Notes under the pieces: generated by a model
Databases searched by the model: none
The model's input: only the letters and a program-made list of their open reading frames with translations
Told to the model about the DNA's origin: nothing
Part shown: positions 18,221 to 26,975 of the stretch, piece by piece
How the letters are laid out: each line of letters opens with the position of its first letter
Numbering within the stretch: the stretch's first letter is position 1
Position numbers and translations under genes: made by a program
Assembly: GCF_036199905.1 (NCBI RefSeq)
Contig: NZ_CP108109.1
Span: 2,837,501-2,901,500, forward strand
From: Streptomyces sp. NBC_00223
GTDB taxonomy: Bacteria; Actinomycetota; Actinomycetes; Streptomycetales; Streptomycetaceae
Reading direction: 5' to 3'
Length of the DNA: 64,000 bases

Positions 18221-19327
18221 CTACTGGTCGGACGAGAAGCGGATCGCGCCCGCCGAGATCCGCGCGCCGCACCAGATCCGGGCGCCCCGGCACAGTTCGT
18301 TGTCGGCCCCGATGACGGCCCCGTCGCCGACGACCGCGCCGTCCAGCACCGTACGGCTGCCGATCCGGGCGCCCGCGCCGACCAGGGAGTCCCGGACCAC
18401 CGCGTCGGCCTCGATGTGGGCGCCCGCCAGGACCGTACTGCCCTCGACGCGCGCGCCCGGGCCGACGACCGCGCCCTCGGCGACGCAGGTGCCGCCGGAG
18501 AGCTTGGCGTCGGCGGCGACCTCGGCGCCGGGCAGCACCAGCCGTTCGCCGCGCCGGCCCGGGACGGCGGGCGAGGGCGCGTGGCCGAGCACGAGGTCCG
18601 CCGAGCCGCGGACGAACGCCGCCGGGGTGCCGAGGTCCAGCCAGTACGTGGAGTCGACCATGCCGCGCAGCCGCGCGCCGGCGGCGAGCAGTCCGGGGAA
18701 GGTCTCGCGTTCGACGGAGACCGGCCGCCCGGTGGGGATGGTGTCGATCACCGAGCGGGTGAAGACATACGCGCCCGCGTTGATCTGGTCGGTGACGATC
18801 TCCTCGGGCGTCTGCGGCTTCTCCAGGAAGGCGGTGACCCTGCCGTCGGGGTCGGTCGGCACGAGGCCGAACGCGCGGGGGTCCTCGACCTTCGTCAGGT
18901 GCAGCGAGACATCGGCGCCGTCACGGCGGTGGGTGGCGACGAGCGCGGGGATGTCCAGGCCGGTGAGGATGTCGCCGTTGAAGACGAGTACGGGGTCGCC
19001 GGGCGCGGCCCGCAGCAGGTGGGCGACATTGCGGATCGCGCCTCCGGTGCCGAGCGGATCGGTCTCGGTGACGTACTCCAGGTGCAGCCCGAGCGCGGAG
19101 CCGTCGCCGAAGTGCGGTTCGAAGACCTCGGCGAGGTAGGAGGTGGCGAGCACGATGTGCTCGACGCCCGCGGCGCGGGCCCGGGTCAGCTGGTGGGTGA
19201 GGAACGGCACACCGGCCGCCGGGATCATCGGCTTCGGCGTGTGGACCGTGAGCGGCCGCAGCCGGGTGCCCTTGCCTCCGACGAGGAGGATGGCTTCGGT
19301 CGCCGGAAGACTGTCCAGTGCACGCAT
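18221..19327 (-). CDS. manC: mannose-1-phosphate guanylyltransferase / NDP-sugar pyrophosphorylase
   Basis: 368 residues. The N-terminal nucleotidyltransferase has the signature AILLVGGKGTRLRPLT and the product-binding FNGDIL and EKP motifs. The C-terminal 110 or so residues form a left-handed beta-helix of hexapeptide repeats (GAVVGPGARVEGSTVLAGA type). It makes GDP-mannose from mannose-1-phosphate, the product of ManB. The ATG at 19327 is used because family homology starts there; the open frame extends upstream without homology. Named manC from its place beside this cluster in streptomycetes. Exact nucleotide specificity is inferred. Confidence 0.85.
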   Translation of the reverse strand: MRALDSLPATEAILLVGGKGTRLRPLTVHTPKPMIPAAGVPFLTHQLTRARAAGVEHIVLATSYLAEVFEPHFGDGSALGLHLEYVTETDPLGTGGAIRNVAHLLRAAPGDPVLVFNGDILTGLDIPALVATHRRDGADVSLHLTKVEDPRAFGLVPTDPDGRVTAFLEKPQTPEEIVTDQINAGAYVFTRSVIDTIPTGRPVSVERETFPGLLAAGARLRGMVDSTYWLDLGTPAAFVRGSADLVLGHAPSPAVPGRRGERLVLPGAEVAADAKLSGGTCVAEGAVVGPGARVEGSTVLAGAHIEADAVVRDSLVGAGARIGSRTVLDGAVVGDGAVIGADNELCRGARIWCGARISAGAIRFSSDQ

Positions 19328-19457
19328 GGCAAAGATGGTCCCATAAGCCGCAAAACATAAGAATAGCGCCGTGACGGTCCATCGACCCCGAGGCCAACCC
19401 GCCGTCCCCGTACGGCCCTTCGCGGCCACCCCGATCATGCCAGGTAGCCTGGCCGTT

Positions 19458-20213
19458 GTGACCCCCCGCGCCCAGACCCCCGCAGGACTGCTCGCCGACG
19501 CCCTCCGTACCGACCCCGGCCGTCCGTTGATCACTTTTTACGACGACGCGACCGGTGAACGGGTCGAGTTGTCGGTGGCCACCTTCGGCAACTGGGTGTC
19601 GAAGACCGCGAATCTGCTCCAGGACGACCTCGGGGCGCAGCCCGGTGACCGGCTCGCGCTGCTGCTGCCCGCGCACTGGCAGACGGCGGTGTGGCTGCTG
19701 GCCGCGTTCTCGACCGGGGTGGTCGTGGCGCCGGGCGGCGATCCGGCGGGCGCCGACCTCGTGGTGAGCGGGCCGGACACGCTGGAGGCGGCCCGGGCGT
19801 GCGGCGGTGAGCGGATCGCGCTCGCGCTGCGGCCGCTGGGCGGGCGCTTTCCGCAGCCGCCGCCGGGGTTCGCCGACTACGCGGTCGAAGTACCCGGCCA
19901 GGGCGACCGGTTCGCGCCCTACGTGCCGATCGGCCCGGAGGCGCCCGCGCTGGAACTGCCGGGCGGTGAGGTACTGACGGCCGGGGACGTGGTGTCCCGG
20001 GCACGTGACGAGGCCGGCCGGCTCGGCCTGGAGAGCGGCTCACGGCTGCTGTCCGGGCTGCCGTACGACGGGTGGGAGGGGCTGGCCGCGGGTCTGCTCG
20101 CGCCGCTCGCCGCCGACGCCTCCGTCGTGCTGTGCCGTCACCTCGACCAACTCCCGGCCGATCGCCTGGACCAGCGCAGGGCCGCCGAGCGCGTCACCCA
20201 CACCGCCCTCTAG
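19458..20213 (+). CDS. TIGR03089 family protein
   Basis: 251 residues from the GTG at 19458 (VTPRAQTPAGLLADAL). It resembles the N-terminal subdomain of acyl-CoA synthetases/AMP-binding enzymes (LLQDDLGAQPGDRLALLLP) but lacks their ATP and catalytic motifs, so it is probably not an active ligase. The family is restricted to actinobacteria and often lies next to LCP genes, as here. Function unknown. Divergent from manC. Confidence 0.8.
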   Translation: MTPRAQTPAGLLADALRTDPGRPLITFYDDATGERVELSVATFGNWVSKTANLLQDDLGAQPGDRLALLLPAHWQTAVWLLAAFSTGVVVAPGGDPAGADLVVSGPDTLEAARACGGERIALALRPLGGRFPQPPPGFADYAVEVPGQGDRFAPYVPIGPEAPALELPGGEVLTAGDVVSRARDEAGRLGLESGSRLLSGLPYDGWEGLAAGLLAPLAADASVVLCRHLDQLPADRLDQRRAAERVTHTAL

Positions 20214-20383
20214 TCACGGGAGTTGCCCGGCGACCCGCCCGCCGGGGAACTCCTCGGCAGAATCGATTCCTCGGGCAACCAAGAAGCCCATTCGACTGTC
20301 TGAACGAATGCCGGTCTGGTATTCGGGTCCCCTCTCCGGCGCCAACCGGTATCAGGTGACCCACAAAGGGACAGGCGGCCGAC

Positions 20384-21592
20384 GTGACCACGCCAGCAGA
20401 GCCTCCGGGCGGCGACTCCGCTTCCGACACCTCGGACGCCCCGGACGCCCCGGACCCCGCTGCGTCCGCCGGGTCCGCGGCGCCGCGCCGCTTTCGCTGG
20501 CTGCGGGTCGTCGCCGCCTGCACCGCGCTGTTCGTGCTGGCGCTCGCGGGCGGCGTCTGGTACTTCTACCAGCGCCTCGACGGCAACATCACCACCGACA
20601 CCGTGACCGAGAACCAGCTCATGATCCACGCCTCGGAGCGCCCCACCGAGGGCCCGACCAAGGCCGAGAACATCCTGCTCATCGGATCGGACAACCGCGG
20701 CGACGGCAACGAGAAGTACGGCGAGGACAGCGGCACCCAGCGTTCCGACACCACGATCCTGCTGCATCTGTCGGCCGACCGCAGCAGCGCCACCGCCGTC
20801 AGCATCCCCCGCGACCTGATGGCCCACGTGCCGGACTGCACCCGGCCGGACGGCAGCACCAGGCCGGGCCGCTTCGAGCAGTTCAACTGGGCCTTCGAGG
20901 GGGGCGGAGCGGCCTGCACGATCCGTACCGTCGAGGACATGACCGGCGTCCGGATCGACCACCACCTCATCGTGGACTTCAGCGGGTTCAAGAAGATGGT
21001 CGACGCGGTGGACGGGGTGGAGGTCTGTGTGGCCGAGCCCGTGCACGACACCAAGGCGCACCTCGACCTGCCCGCGGGCCGGCAGAAGCTCAACGGCGAG
21101 CAGGCGCTCGGCTTCGTCCGCGCCCGCTACAGCATCGGGGACGGCAGCGACACCCAGCGCATGGAACGCCAGCAGGACTTCCTCGCCTCGCTGATCAGCA
21201 AGGTGCGCGGCAACGGGGTCCTGCTCAATCCCCTCAAGCTCTACCCGCTGTTGCAGGCCGCCACGAGCGCGCTCACCGCGGACCCCGGCCTCGACTCGCT
21301 CAGCGAGCTGTACAGCCTGGTCAACAGCCTGCAGAAGACGCCGTCGGACGCGATACGTTTCCTCACCCTGCCGCGCGAGCAGTACACCGCGGACCGCAAC
21401 CGCGACCAGCTTCTCCAGCCGGAGGCCGACCAGCTCTTCGCCGCGCTCCAGGCGGACCGCGCGGTCAACGTCACAAGCGGCACCCCCTCCCCCGGCACCT
21501 CGTCCACGGGTACTCCCTCCGCCGGCGCGACAACCGGACCCACGTACCCGGGGACGACCGTCGATCGTGACATCTGCGGCAAAGACCGGTGA
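20384..21592 (+). CDS. LytR-CpsA-Psr (LCP) family wall-polymer ligase 1
   Basis: 402 residues, GTG start. A short Asp/Ala/Pro-rich cytoplasmic tail, one membrane helix (about residues 42-62) and an extracellular LCP domain are present. LCP enzymes transfer polymers from polyprenyl pyrophosphate to peptidoglycan. The pyrophosphate-binding Arg/Asp residues are in ILLIGSDNRG, RSDTTILLHLS and AVSIPRDL, with the later GEQALGFVRAR motif intact. The C-terminal tail is Ser/Thr/Pro-rich; there is no LytR_C domain. First of six LCP genes within 16 kb. Confidence 0.92.
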   Translation: MTTPAEPPGGDSASDTSDAPDAPDPAASAGSAAPRRFRWLRVVAACTALFVLALAGGVWYFYQRLDGNITTDTVTENQLMIHASERPTEGPTKAENILLIGSDNRGDGNEKYGEDSGTQRSDTTILLHLSADRSSATAVSIPRDLMAHVPDCTRPDGSTRPGRFEQFNWAFEGGGAACTIRTVEDMTGVRIDHHLIVDFSGFKKMVDAVDGVEVCVAEPVHDTKAHLDLPAGRQKLNGEQALGFVRARYSIGDGSDTQRMERQQDFLASLISKVRGNGVLLNPLKLYPLLQAATSALTADPGLDSLSELYSLVNSLQKTPSDAIRFLTLPREQYTADRNRDQLLQPEADQLFAALQADRAVNVTSGTPSPGTSSTGTPSAGATTGPTYPGTTVDRDICGKDR

Positions 21593-21747
21593 AAACCCGC
21601 TGAAAGCCCCGGCCAAACCTCGGACAGATTGGGCAGGTTTTGTCCGGTTGTAGGGATGCGGAATTTGTCACGGACGCATATCGGCGCTGAACTGGGCGGC
21701 TAATGTGAGCGATCCGGCTTGACCCCGGACGGAGGACCCGAGGGACC

Positions 21748-23496
21748 GTGGACACGCAAGGCCGTAGGAACATCGACCCGGCGGACCAGTGGGTGCTGGA
21801 CCCGGCCACGGGGACGTACCAGTTGCGGCTGGACCCGGACCTCGACGCGTCACCGGGTGTGCCGGCCCAGGGGCAGTACGGCGACTCCGCGAAGTCCGGC
21901 GGCACCGGCCGCTCCTCCGGCGCCGACACTCCGGCCGGCTCGCCCGCCGGGCCCACCGTACCCGCCCCCGGGGGCCGCCGGGCCGCCCGTACCGCCGCCG
22001 CCTCGGCCGCGGCTGCGGCTGCGGGGGCACGCGGCCGCCGCCGGGCCAAGCCCGGGATGTCGCGCAAGCGGAAGGCGCTCACCTGGACCGGCGGCGTCAT
22101 CGGCTTCGTCCTCGTCGCGACCACCGTCGGCGGCTATCTGGTCTACGAGCACTTCAACAACAACATCACCACCGTGGACGTCGGCGACGCGGGCAGCAAG
22201 GGCGTCACCCACGACGGGCCGATGAACATCCTGGTCATCGGCACCGACAGCCGTGAGGGCCTGGGCAAGAAGTACGGCGACGCGGGCAGCGTGGGCCACG
22301 CGGACACCACGATCCTCTTCCATGTCTCCGCGGACCGCAGCAACGCGACCGCGCTGAGCATCCCCCGGGACATCGTCACCGGGATCCCCGACTGCCCGAC
22401 CAAGCAGAAGGACGGCAGCACCAGGACCATTCCGGGCACCCCGCAGGGGCTCAGCAGCCCGAAGTTCAACGAGTCCCTGGGACAGGACGGCCGTGACCCG
22501 GGCTGCACGATGCGTCTGGTCAAGCAGCTCACCGGCATACAGGTCGACCACTTCATGATGGTCAACTTCGAGGCCGTCAAGACTCTCTCGACGGCGGTCG
22601 GCGGCGTGGACGTCTGTCTGAACCGCCCGCTGGTCGACCCCAAGTCGCACCTCAACCTGTCGGCGGGCCCGCACAAGCTGGAGGGCGAGCAGGCGCTGGA
22701 GTTCGTACGGACCCGGCACGCGCTGCGCAACCAGAGCGACCTGGACCGGATCCAGCTCCAGCAGAACTTCCTCAGCGCGATGATCCGCCAGATCAAGTCG
22801 AGCGGCACCCTGACCAACCCCAAGAAGCTCTACACACTGGGCGACGCCGCCACGAAGGCGCTCACCGTGGACACCGCGATCGGCAGCGTCAGCAAGCTGA
22901 CCAGCCTGGCCAAGGACTTGAGCAAGGTCGACGCCAAGCACATCAGCTTCATCACGGTGCCGGTGGTCGACAATCCCGACGAGAAGGTGCGCGCGACCGT
23001 CGTCGTCGACGACACCAGGGCGCCTCAGCTGTTCTCGATGATCAGGAACGATGTCTCGCTCACCAAGGTGAAGAAGAAGAAGGCGGCCGCGTCCGACGCC
23101 AAGCTGAAGGGCCCCAAGGCGACCCCGCACGACACGCGCGTCAATGTCCTCAACGGCAGCGGGGTCCTCGGCGCCGCGCAGGACACCGTCAACTGGCTGC
23201 AGAACGACAAGGGCGTCAACCGCTCGGACAACGGCGGCAACGCGCCCACGCCGATAGAGCGCACGACCCTGGTGTACGCGCCGAACCAGGCCGACCAGGC
23301 CCGTTCGCTGGCCGCGATGATGGGCCTGCCGGCCTCCGCCCTCAAGCCCGGCACCGTCGACGCCGCGCCGCTCGCGTACATGACGCTGACCCTCGGCAAG
23401 GACTTCACCAAGCCCGGCACCGCGATCGCCCCGCCCACGACGCTGCCGGACGGTGTCGACAAGACCGAGGCGAACAGCACGGCATGCGTAGGTTAG
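21748..23496 (+). CDS. LCP family wall-polymer ligase 2 with LytR_C domain
   Basis: 582 residues, GTG start. A long Gly/Ala/Arg-rich cytoplasmic segment (1-110), one membrane helix (about 111-133), the LCP catalytic domain (NILVIGTDSREG, HADTTILFHVS, ALSIPRD, GEQALEFVRTRH) and, from about residue 460, a LytR_C domain (VNVLNGSGVLGAAQ) thought to bind wall polymers. It lies 155 nt after LCP 1 in the same direction. Confidence 0.92.
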   Translation: MDTQGRRNIDPADQWVLDPATGTYQLRLDPDLDASPGVPAQGQYGDSAKSGGTGRSSGADTPAGSPAGPTVPAPGGRRAARTAAASAAAAAAGARGRRRAKPGMSRKRKALTWTGGVIGFVLVATTVGGYLVYEHFNNNITTVDVGDAGSKGVTHDGPMNILVIGTDSREGLGKKYGDAGSVGHADTTILFHVSADRSNATALSIPRDIVTGIPDCPTKQKDGSTRTIPGTPQGLSSPKFNESLGQDGRDPGCTMRLVKQLTGIQVDHFMMVNFEAVKTLSTAVGGVDVCLNRPLVDPKSHLNLSAGPHKLEGEQALEFVRTRHALRNQSDLDRIQLQQNFLSAMIRQIKSSGTLTNPKKLYTLGDAATKALTVDTAIGSVSKLTSLAKDLSKVDAKHISFITVPVVDNPDEKVRATVVVDDTRAPQLFSMIRNDVSLTKVKKKKAAASDAKLKGPKATPHDTRVNVLNGSGVLGAAQDTVNWLQNDKGVNRSDNGGNAPTPIERTTLVYAPNQADQARSLAAMMGLPASALKPGTVDAAPLAYMTLTLGKDFTKPGTAIAPPTTLPDGVDKTEANSTACVG

Positions 23497-23623
23497 GCCG
23501 CTGATTCCGAACCTTGTATGACGTACGCAATGATGTGCGCCAGGTGTGCAACTCTGCGCCACCCGTAGCCGTCTGATAGTCGGATGGCCGAAAGTAAGCC
23601 CGGATCGGTGGAGAGGGGTTCGA

Positions 23624-25411
23624 GTGCGTGACAGAACGGTCGGGGGCAACGGTTACGGGGCCGCTTCGAACGCCGACGACCTGGGCTGGGACCAGGGACT
23701 CCACCACGAAAGCGGCAGGTCGTACGCCCCCGGCACGGACAGCGGCCGGGACGAGGGGCGGGGCTCCGGCTCGGAGGCGGTACCCGAGCAGCGCTCGGGG
23801 CCCGGCTCGCACCGGGCCGGCGGCGGCGGAGGCGGTCAGACGAGCGGCGGCGGTCACCGGCGGGGCGGTCCACGGGGCCACAAGAGCAAAAAACGCAAGG
23901 TGTTCCGCTGGGTGGCGATAGTCGCCGCGGTCGCCGTCCTGGGCACGGCCGGCGCCGCGTACGGATATTACGAGTATCTGGCCGGCAAGATCCGCAAGGG
24001 CGAGCGCAGCAGCGGTGACACCCATGTGGCCAAGACGAAGGCCAACGCCGCGGGCAAGACGGCGATGAACATCATGATCCTGGGGTCCGACAGCCGCAAC
24101 GACCCGGCGGACCTCAAACTCGGCGGCGCCAAGTCCACCGTGGGGGACGCGCCCCGGGCCGATGTGATCATGATCGCGCATCTGTCCGCCGACCGCAGCA
24201 ATATGTCGGTGGTCAGCATCCCGCGCGACACCCGGGTCGACATACCCGAGTGCACCGACCCCAAGACCCACAAGGTCTTCCCCAAGACCAACGACATCAT
24301 CAACGCCTCGCTGGGCCGCGGCGGCGCGGGCTGCACCCTGGCCACCGTACAGAACCTCACCGGCGTCTACATCGACCACTGGCTGACCATCGACTTCTCC
24401 GGCGTGGTGAAGATGGCCGACGTGGTCGGCGGGGTGGAGGTCTGCGTGGAGTACCCCGTGTGGGACCACCCGACGCCCCAGCAGCCCGGCGGCTCGGGAC
24501 TGCTGCTGAAGAAGGCCGGCAAGCAGAAGGTCTACGGCAAGGTCGCGCTCCAGTGGCTGCGCACCCGGCACGCCTTCGAGTCCGACGCCGGACGGTCGGA
24601 GGCCCAGCACATGTACATGAGTTCGCTGATCCGGCAGCTGCGCAGCCAGAACCTCTTCACCGACCCGGGCAAGCTCAACAACATCGCGACGACGGCGATG
24701 TCGGCCTTCGAGGTGTCCGAGGAGATCGGCACCCCGAAGAAGCTCTACGACCTCGGGATGCAGCTCAAGACCGTGCCGCCGAAGCGGATCACCATGCTGA
24801 CCATGCCGTTCATCGAGGACCCGGAGAACCCGAAGGCGCACTATCTGCCCGCTCCGGACGCCGGCCAGGTCTGGTCGCTGCTGCGCAACGACATCGCCAT
24901 GGACGCCAACGGCAAGCCGAAGGCCCCCGGCGGCTCGAAGGCCAAGCCGAGACCCACCCCGAAGGGTCCGGCCGCGGCGGACTCCGCGACCATCCCGGTC
25001 ACGGTGGTCAACGGCACGGCTGGCGACGCCACCGGCACGGCGACCTCCGGCCGCGCGGGTGACATCGCCACCGCGCTGAAGACCGCGGGCTTCACCCAGG
25101 CCGCCACGAGCCAGGAGCAGAAGCCCAGCCGGGGCACGACCCTCACCTACCCCAAGGCCGACGGCGACCAGGGCAAGGCCGACGCGACGGCGGTGGCCAA
25201 GGCCATGAAGATCCCGTCCTCCTACGTCAAGGCGTCGGCGGACGTGCAGTCGATCACCCTGACGGTCGGCGCGGACTGGAAGGAAGGCACCGACTTCAGC
25301 AAGACGCTGCCGGACGCGGGTTCGGTCCCGAAGACCGCCCAGGCGGTCAACGGCGCCGACGAGGACAAGTGCATGCCGGTGTACGGGCCGTACCGCTACA
25401 GGGGCAACTGA
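23624..25411 (+). CDS. LCP family wall-polymer ligase 3 with LytR_C domain
   Basis: 595 residues from the GTG at 23624, which has a good ribosome site (GGAGAGGGG) 5 nt upstream. A Gly/Ser/Arg-rich cytoplasmic region (1-94), membrane helix (about 95-116), LCP domain (NIMILGSDSRND, RADVIMIAHLS, VVSIPRDTR, WLRTRHAF) and LytR_C domain (IPVTVVNGTAGD) are present. The C-terminus has a lone Cys (DKCMPVYG). Its downstream terminator is split by the IS30 insertion at 25453. Confidence 0.92.
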   Translation: MRDRTVGGNGYGAASNADDLGWDQGLHHESGRSYAPGTDSGRDEGRGSGSEAVPEQRSGPGSHRAGGGGGGQTSGGGHRRGGPRGHKSKKRKVFRWVAIVAAVAVLGTAGAAYGYYEYLAGKIRKGERSSGDTHVAKTKANAAGKTAMNIMILGSDSRNDPADLKLGGAKSTVGDAPRADVIMIAHLSADRSNMSVVSIPRDTRVDIPECTDPKTHKVFPKTNDIINASLGRGGAGCTLATVQNLTGVYIDHWLTIDFSGVVKMADVVGGVEVCVEYPVWDHPTPQQPGGSGLLLKKAGKQKVYGKVALQWLRTRHAFESDAGRSEAQHMYMSSLIRQLRSQNLFTDPGKLNNIATTAMSAFEVSEEIGTPKKLYDLGMQLKTVPPKRITMLTMPFIEDPENPKAHYLPAPDAGQVWSLLRNDIAMDANGKPKAPGGSKAKPRPTPKGPAAADSATIPVTVVNGTAGDATGTATSGRAGDIATALKTAGFTQAATSQEQKPSRGTTLTYPKADGDQGKADATAVAKAMKIPSSYVKASADVQSITLTVGADWKEGTDFSKTLPDAGSVPKTAQAVNGADEDKCMPVYGPYRYRGN

Positions 25412-25452
25412 GGCCGTCGCCGCCTCGCACGCGAGCGGGCCCGCCGGAGAAC

Positions 25453-25480
25453 CTTGGGTTCATGGGGTCGTCGCAACACC
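25453..25480 (+). repeat. IS30 left terminal inverted repeat
   Basis: 28 bp; the outer 9 bp and the inner 10 bp match the other end exactly. The flanking bases 25450-25452 (AAC) are the target duplication. Confidence 0.9.
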
Positions 25481-25488
25481 GCCTGGTT

Positions 25489-26898
25489 TCAGGTGGTGAG
25501 TAGATCACGTAGGCGCTCGGCTGGGGTATCCCAGTCGAGTGTCTTGCGTGGGCGGCCGTTGAGTTCCTGGGCGACGTGTTCGAGGTCTTCGGGGCTGTGG
25601 ATGCTGAGGTCGGTTCCCTTCGGGAAGTACTGGCGGAGCAGGCCGTTGGTGTTTTCGTTGGAGCCGCGTTGCCAGGGTGAGGCGGGGTCGCAGAAGTAGA
25701 CGGGCATGCCTGTGGCCATGGTGAACTGCTGGTGGCGTGCCATCTCGCTGCCCTGGTCCCAGGTGAGGGAGCCGCGCAGGTGGGCGGGCAGGGTCTGGAT
25801 CGTGGCGACGAGGCCGTCGCGGACGGTTTCGGCGTCGTGGGCTGCGCCGGGCAGGTGGACCAGCATGGTGTAGCGGGTGGTCCGCTCGACCAGGGTGGCG
25901 ATCGCGGAGCGCCCGCCCGCGCCGATGATCAGATCGCCTTCCCAGTGGCCGGGCACCGCCCGGTCCTCGATATCGGCGGGGCGGTCGCTGATCATCACCA
26001 TCGGGTCGGTGAACCGTGGTGTGCGCCGCTGCGGGTCGCGGCGTGGTTTGCGGCGGGTCCGGCCGGAACGGACGGCGGCCTGCACTTCCCGCCTCAGGCC
26101 GCCACGGGCCTGGAAGTACAGTGCCTGGTAGATCGTTTCCACGCTCACCCGCATGCTCCGGTCGTCGGGATGCTCCTTGAACAGAGCGTGGCAGATCTGC
26201 TCCGGTGACCACCGCCTGCGCAGTCCGTCCTGGACGAAGCGGCGCAGCCGTCCCTCGCGCAGTAGTTTGCGGTCCTTGGGCCGGGGCCTGCGCGCGGCAG
26301 CGGCGCGGTGGGCGGCGTAGGGCTGGTAGCCCCCGGTGCCGGAGTTCGTGTCGATCTCCCGCTTGACCGTGCTCGCCGGCCGCCCCAGGGCACGCCCGAT
26401 CGCCCGCAGCGACCAGCCCAGCGCACGCAGATCGCGGATCTGTTCGCGCTCGGCCAGTGTCAGAAATCGCGGATGCAGTTGCTTTTCCAGGGCTGGCAGG
26501 CCCACCGGTACTGTGGTCACACCGCCCATCGTGACGGTCCCGGTGGTGTAGTCGACACGGCGGCCGTCGGCATAGGTGCGTGTGGTGCCGCTCTTCTTGA
26601 CGCCCCAGTCCCAGTCCTTGGCCGTGCGCTCGTTCACACCGACCTGCCGGGCCGCCACCCGGCGTGCGACACCGGCGGCCCGAAGCCGCTCGTACTCATC
26701 CCGCCCGGGATGCCGCCGCGGCAGGCGCACCGAGCCCTGTCCGGCCTTCCGGGCCCAGCCGAAAGCAGTGTTCCGGTTCACCCCCAGCTCACGGGCCACC
26801 ACCGTCACGTTCCCCACAGCATCCAGCCGCGCAAGGAAACGCTCCCGCAACCCCACACGATCCCCACACTCAACGCCCACAGTCCCCGCAACTCCCAC
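25489..26898 (-). CDS. IS30 family transposase
   Basis: 469 residues at most; the first 15 or so are doubtful, since IS30 transposases are usually 380-440 residues. An N-terminal HTH (VVARELGVNRNTAFGWARK), a second HTH (LGWSLRAIGRALGRPASTVKREI, about 150-175) and the DDE integrase core are present. The catalytic triad is the Asp in HWEGDLIIG, the Asp in LTWDQGSEM and the Glu in GSNENTNGLLRQYFPKG, all intact, with the family-typical C-terminal NGRPRKTLDWDTPAE. It should cut and rejoin the element's ends. No frameshift is present. Confidence 0.95.
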   Translation of the reverse strand: MGVAGTVGVECGDRVGLRERFLARLDAVGNVTVVARELGVNRNTAFGWARKAGQGSVRLPRRHPGRDEYERLRAAGVARRVAARQVGVNERTAKDWDWGVKKSGTTRTYADGRRVDYTTGTVTMGGVTTVPVGLPALEKQLHPRFLTLAEREQIRDLRALGWSLRAIGRALGRPASTVKREIDTNSGTGGYQPYAAHRAAAARRPRPKDRKLLREGRLRRFVQDGLRRRWSPEQICHALFKEHPDDRSMRVSVETIYQALYFQARGGLRREVQAAVRSGRTRRKPRRDPQRRTPRFTDPMVMISDRPADIEDRAVPGHWEGDLIIGAGGRSAIATLVERTTRYTMLVHLPGAAHDAETVRDGLVATIQTLPAHLRGSLTWDQGSEMARHQQFTMATGMPVYFCDPASPWQRGSNENTNGLLRQYFPKGTDLSIHSPEDLEHVAQELNGRPRKTLDWDTPAERLRDLLTT

Positions 26899-26906
26899 AG
26901 ATCGCA

Positions 26907-26934
26907 GGTGTTGCGAGGACCGTTAGAACCCAAG
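26907..26934 (-). repeat. IS30 right terminal inverted repeat
   Basis: 28 bp, reverse complement of the left end with few mismatches; followed by the second AAC copy at 26935-26937. Confidence 0.9.
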
Positions 26935-26975
26935 AACTTCCGGCGGGCCCGCTCGTATGTCCGGTGTCCGCTCGG

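Larger units (their letters stand above)
25453..26934. mobile_element. IS30-family insertion sequence, complete, 1482 bp
   Basis: Both ends carry imperfect inverted repeats (25453-25480 and 26907-26934) starting CTTGGGTTC and ending TCGCAACACC, with 4-5 internal mismatches. A 3-bp direct repeat AAC flanks the element (25450-25452 and 26935-26937), as expected for target duplication by this family. It contains one intact transposase gene that fills nearly the whole element. Intact ends, intact frame and an exact duplication suggest a recent insertion that may still be mobile. Confidence 0.95.
25432..26955. terminator. palindromic terminator interrupted by an IS30 insertion
   Basis: Arms at 25432-25448 (CGAGCGGGCCCGCCGGA) and 26939-26955 (TCCGGCGGGCCCGCTCG) are perfect reverse complements. 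Removing the insertion sequence and one copy of the AAC duplication restores a 17-bp stem with the 5-nt loop GAACT, placed between the convergent LCP 3 and GT2 genes. It was surely a bidirectional terminator before the insertion. Confidence 0.85.

Noticed and set aside
20222..20279. Terminator from GTTGCCCG / CGGGCAAC after the TIGR03089 gene
   Set aside because: Only 8 bp with a loop of about 42 nt; too weak to list as a feature.
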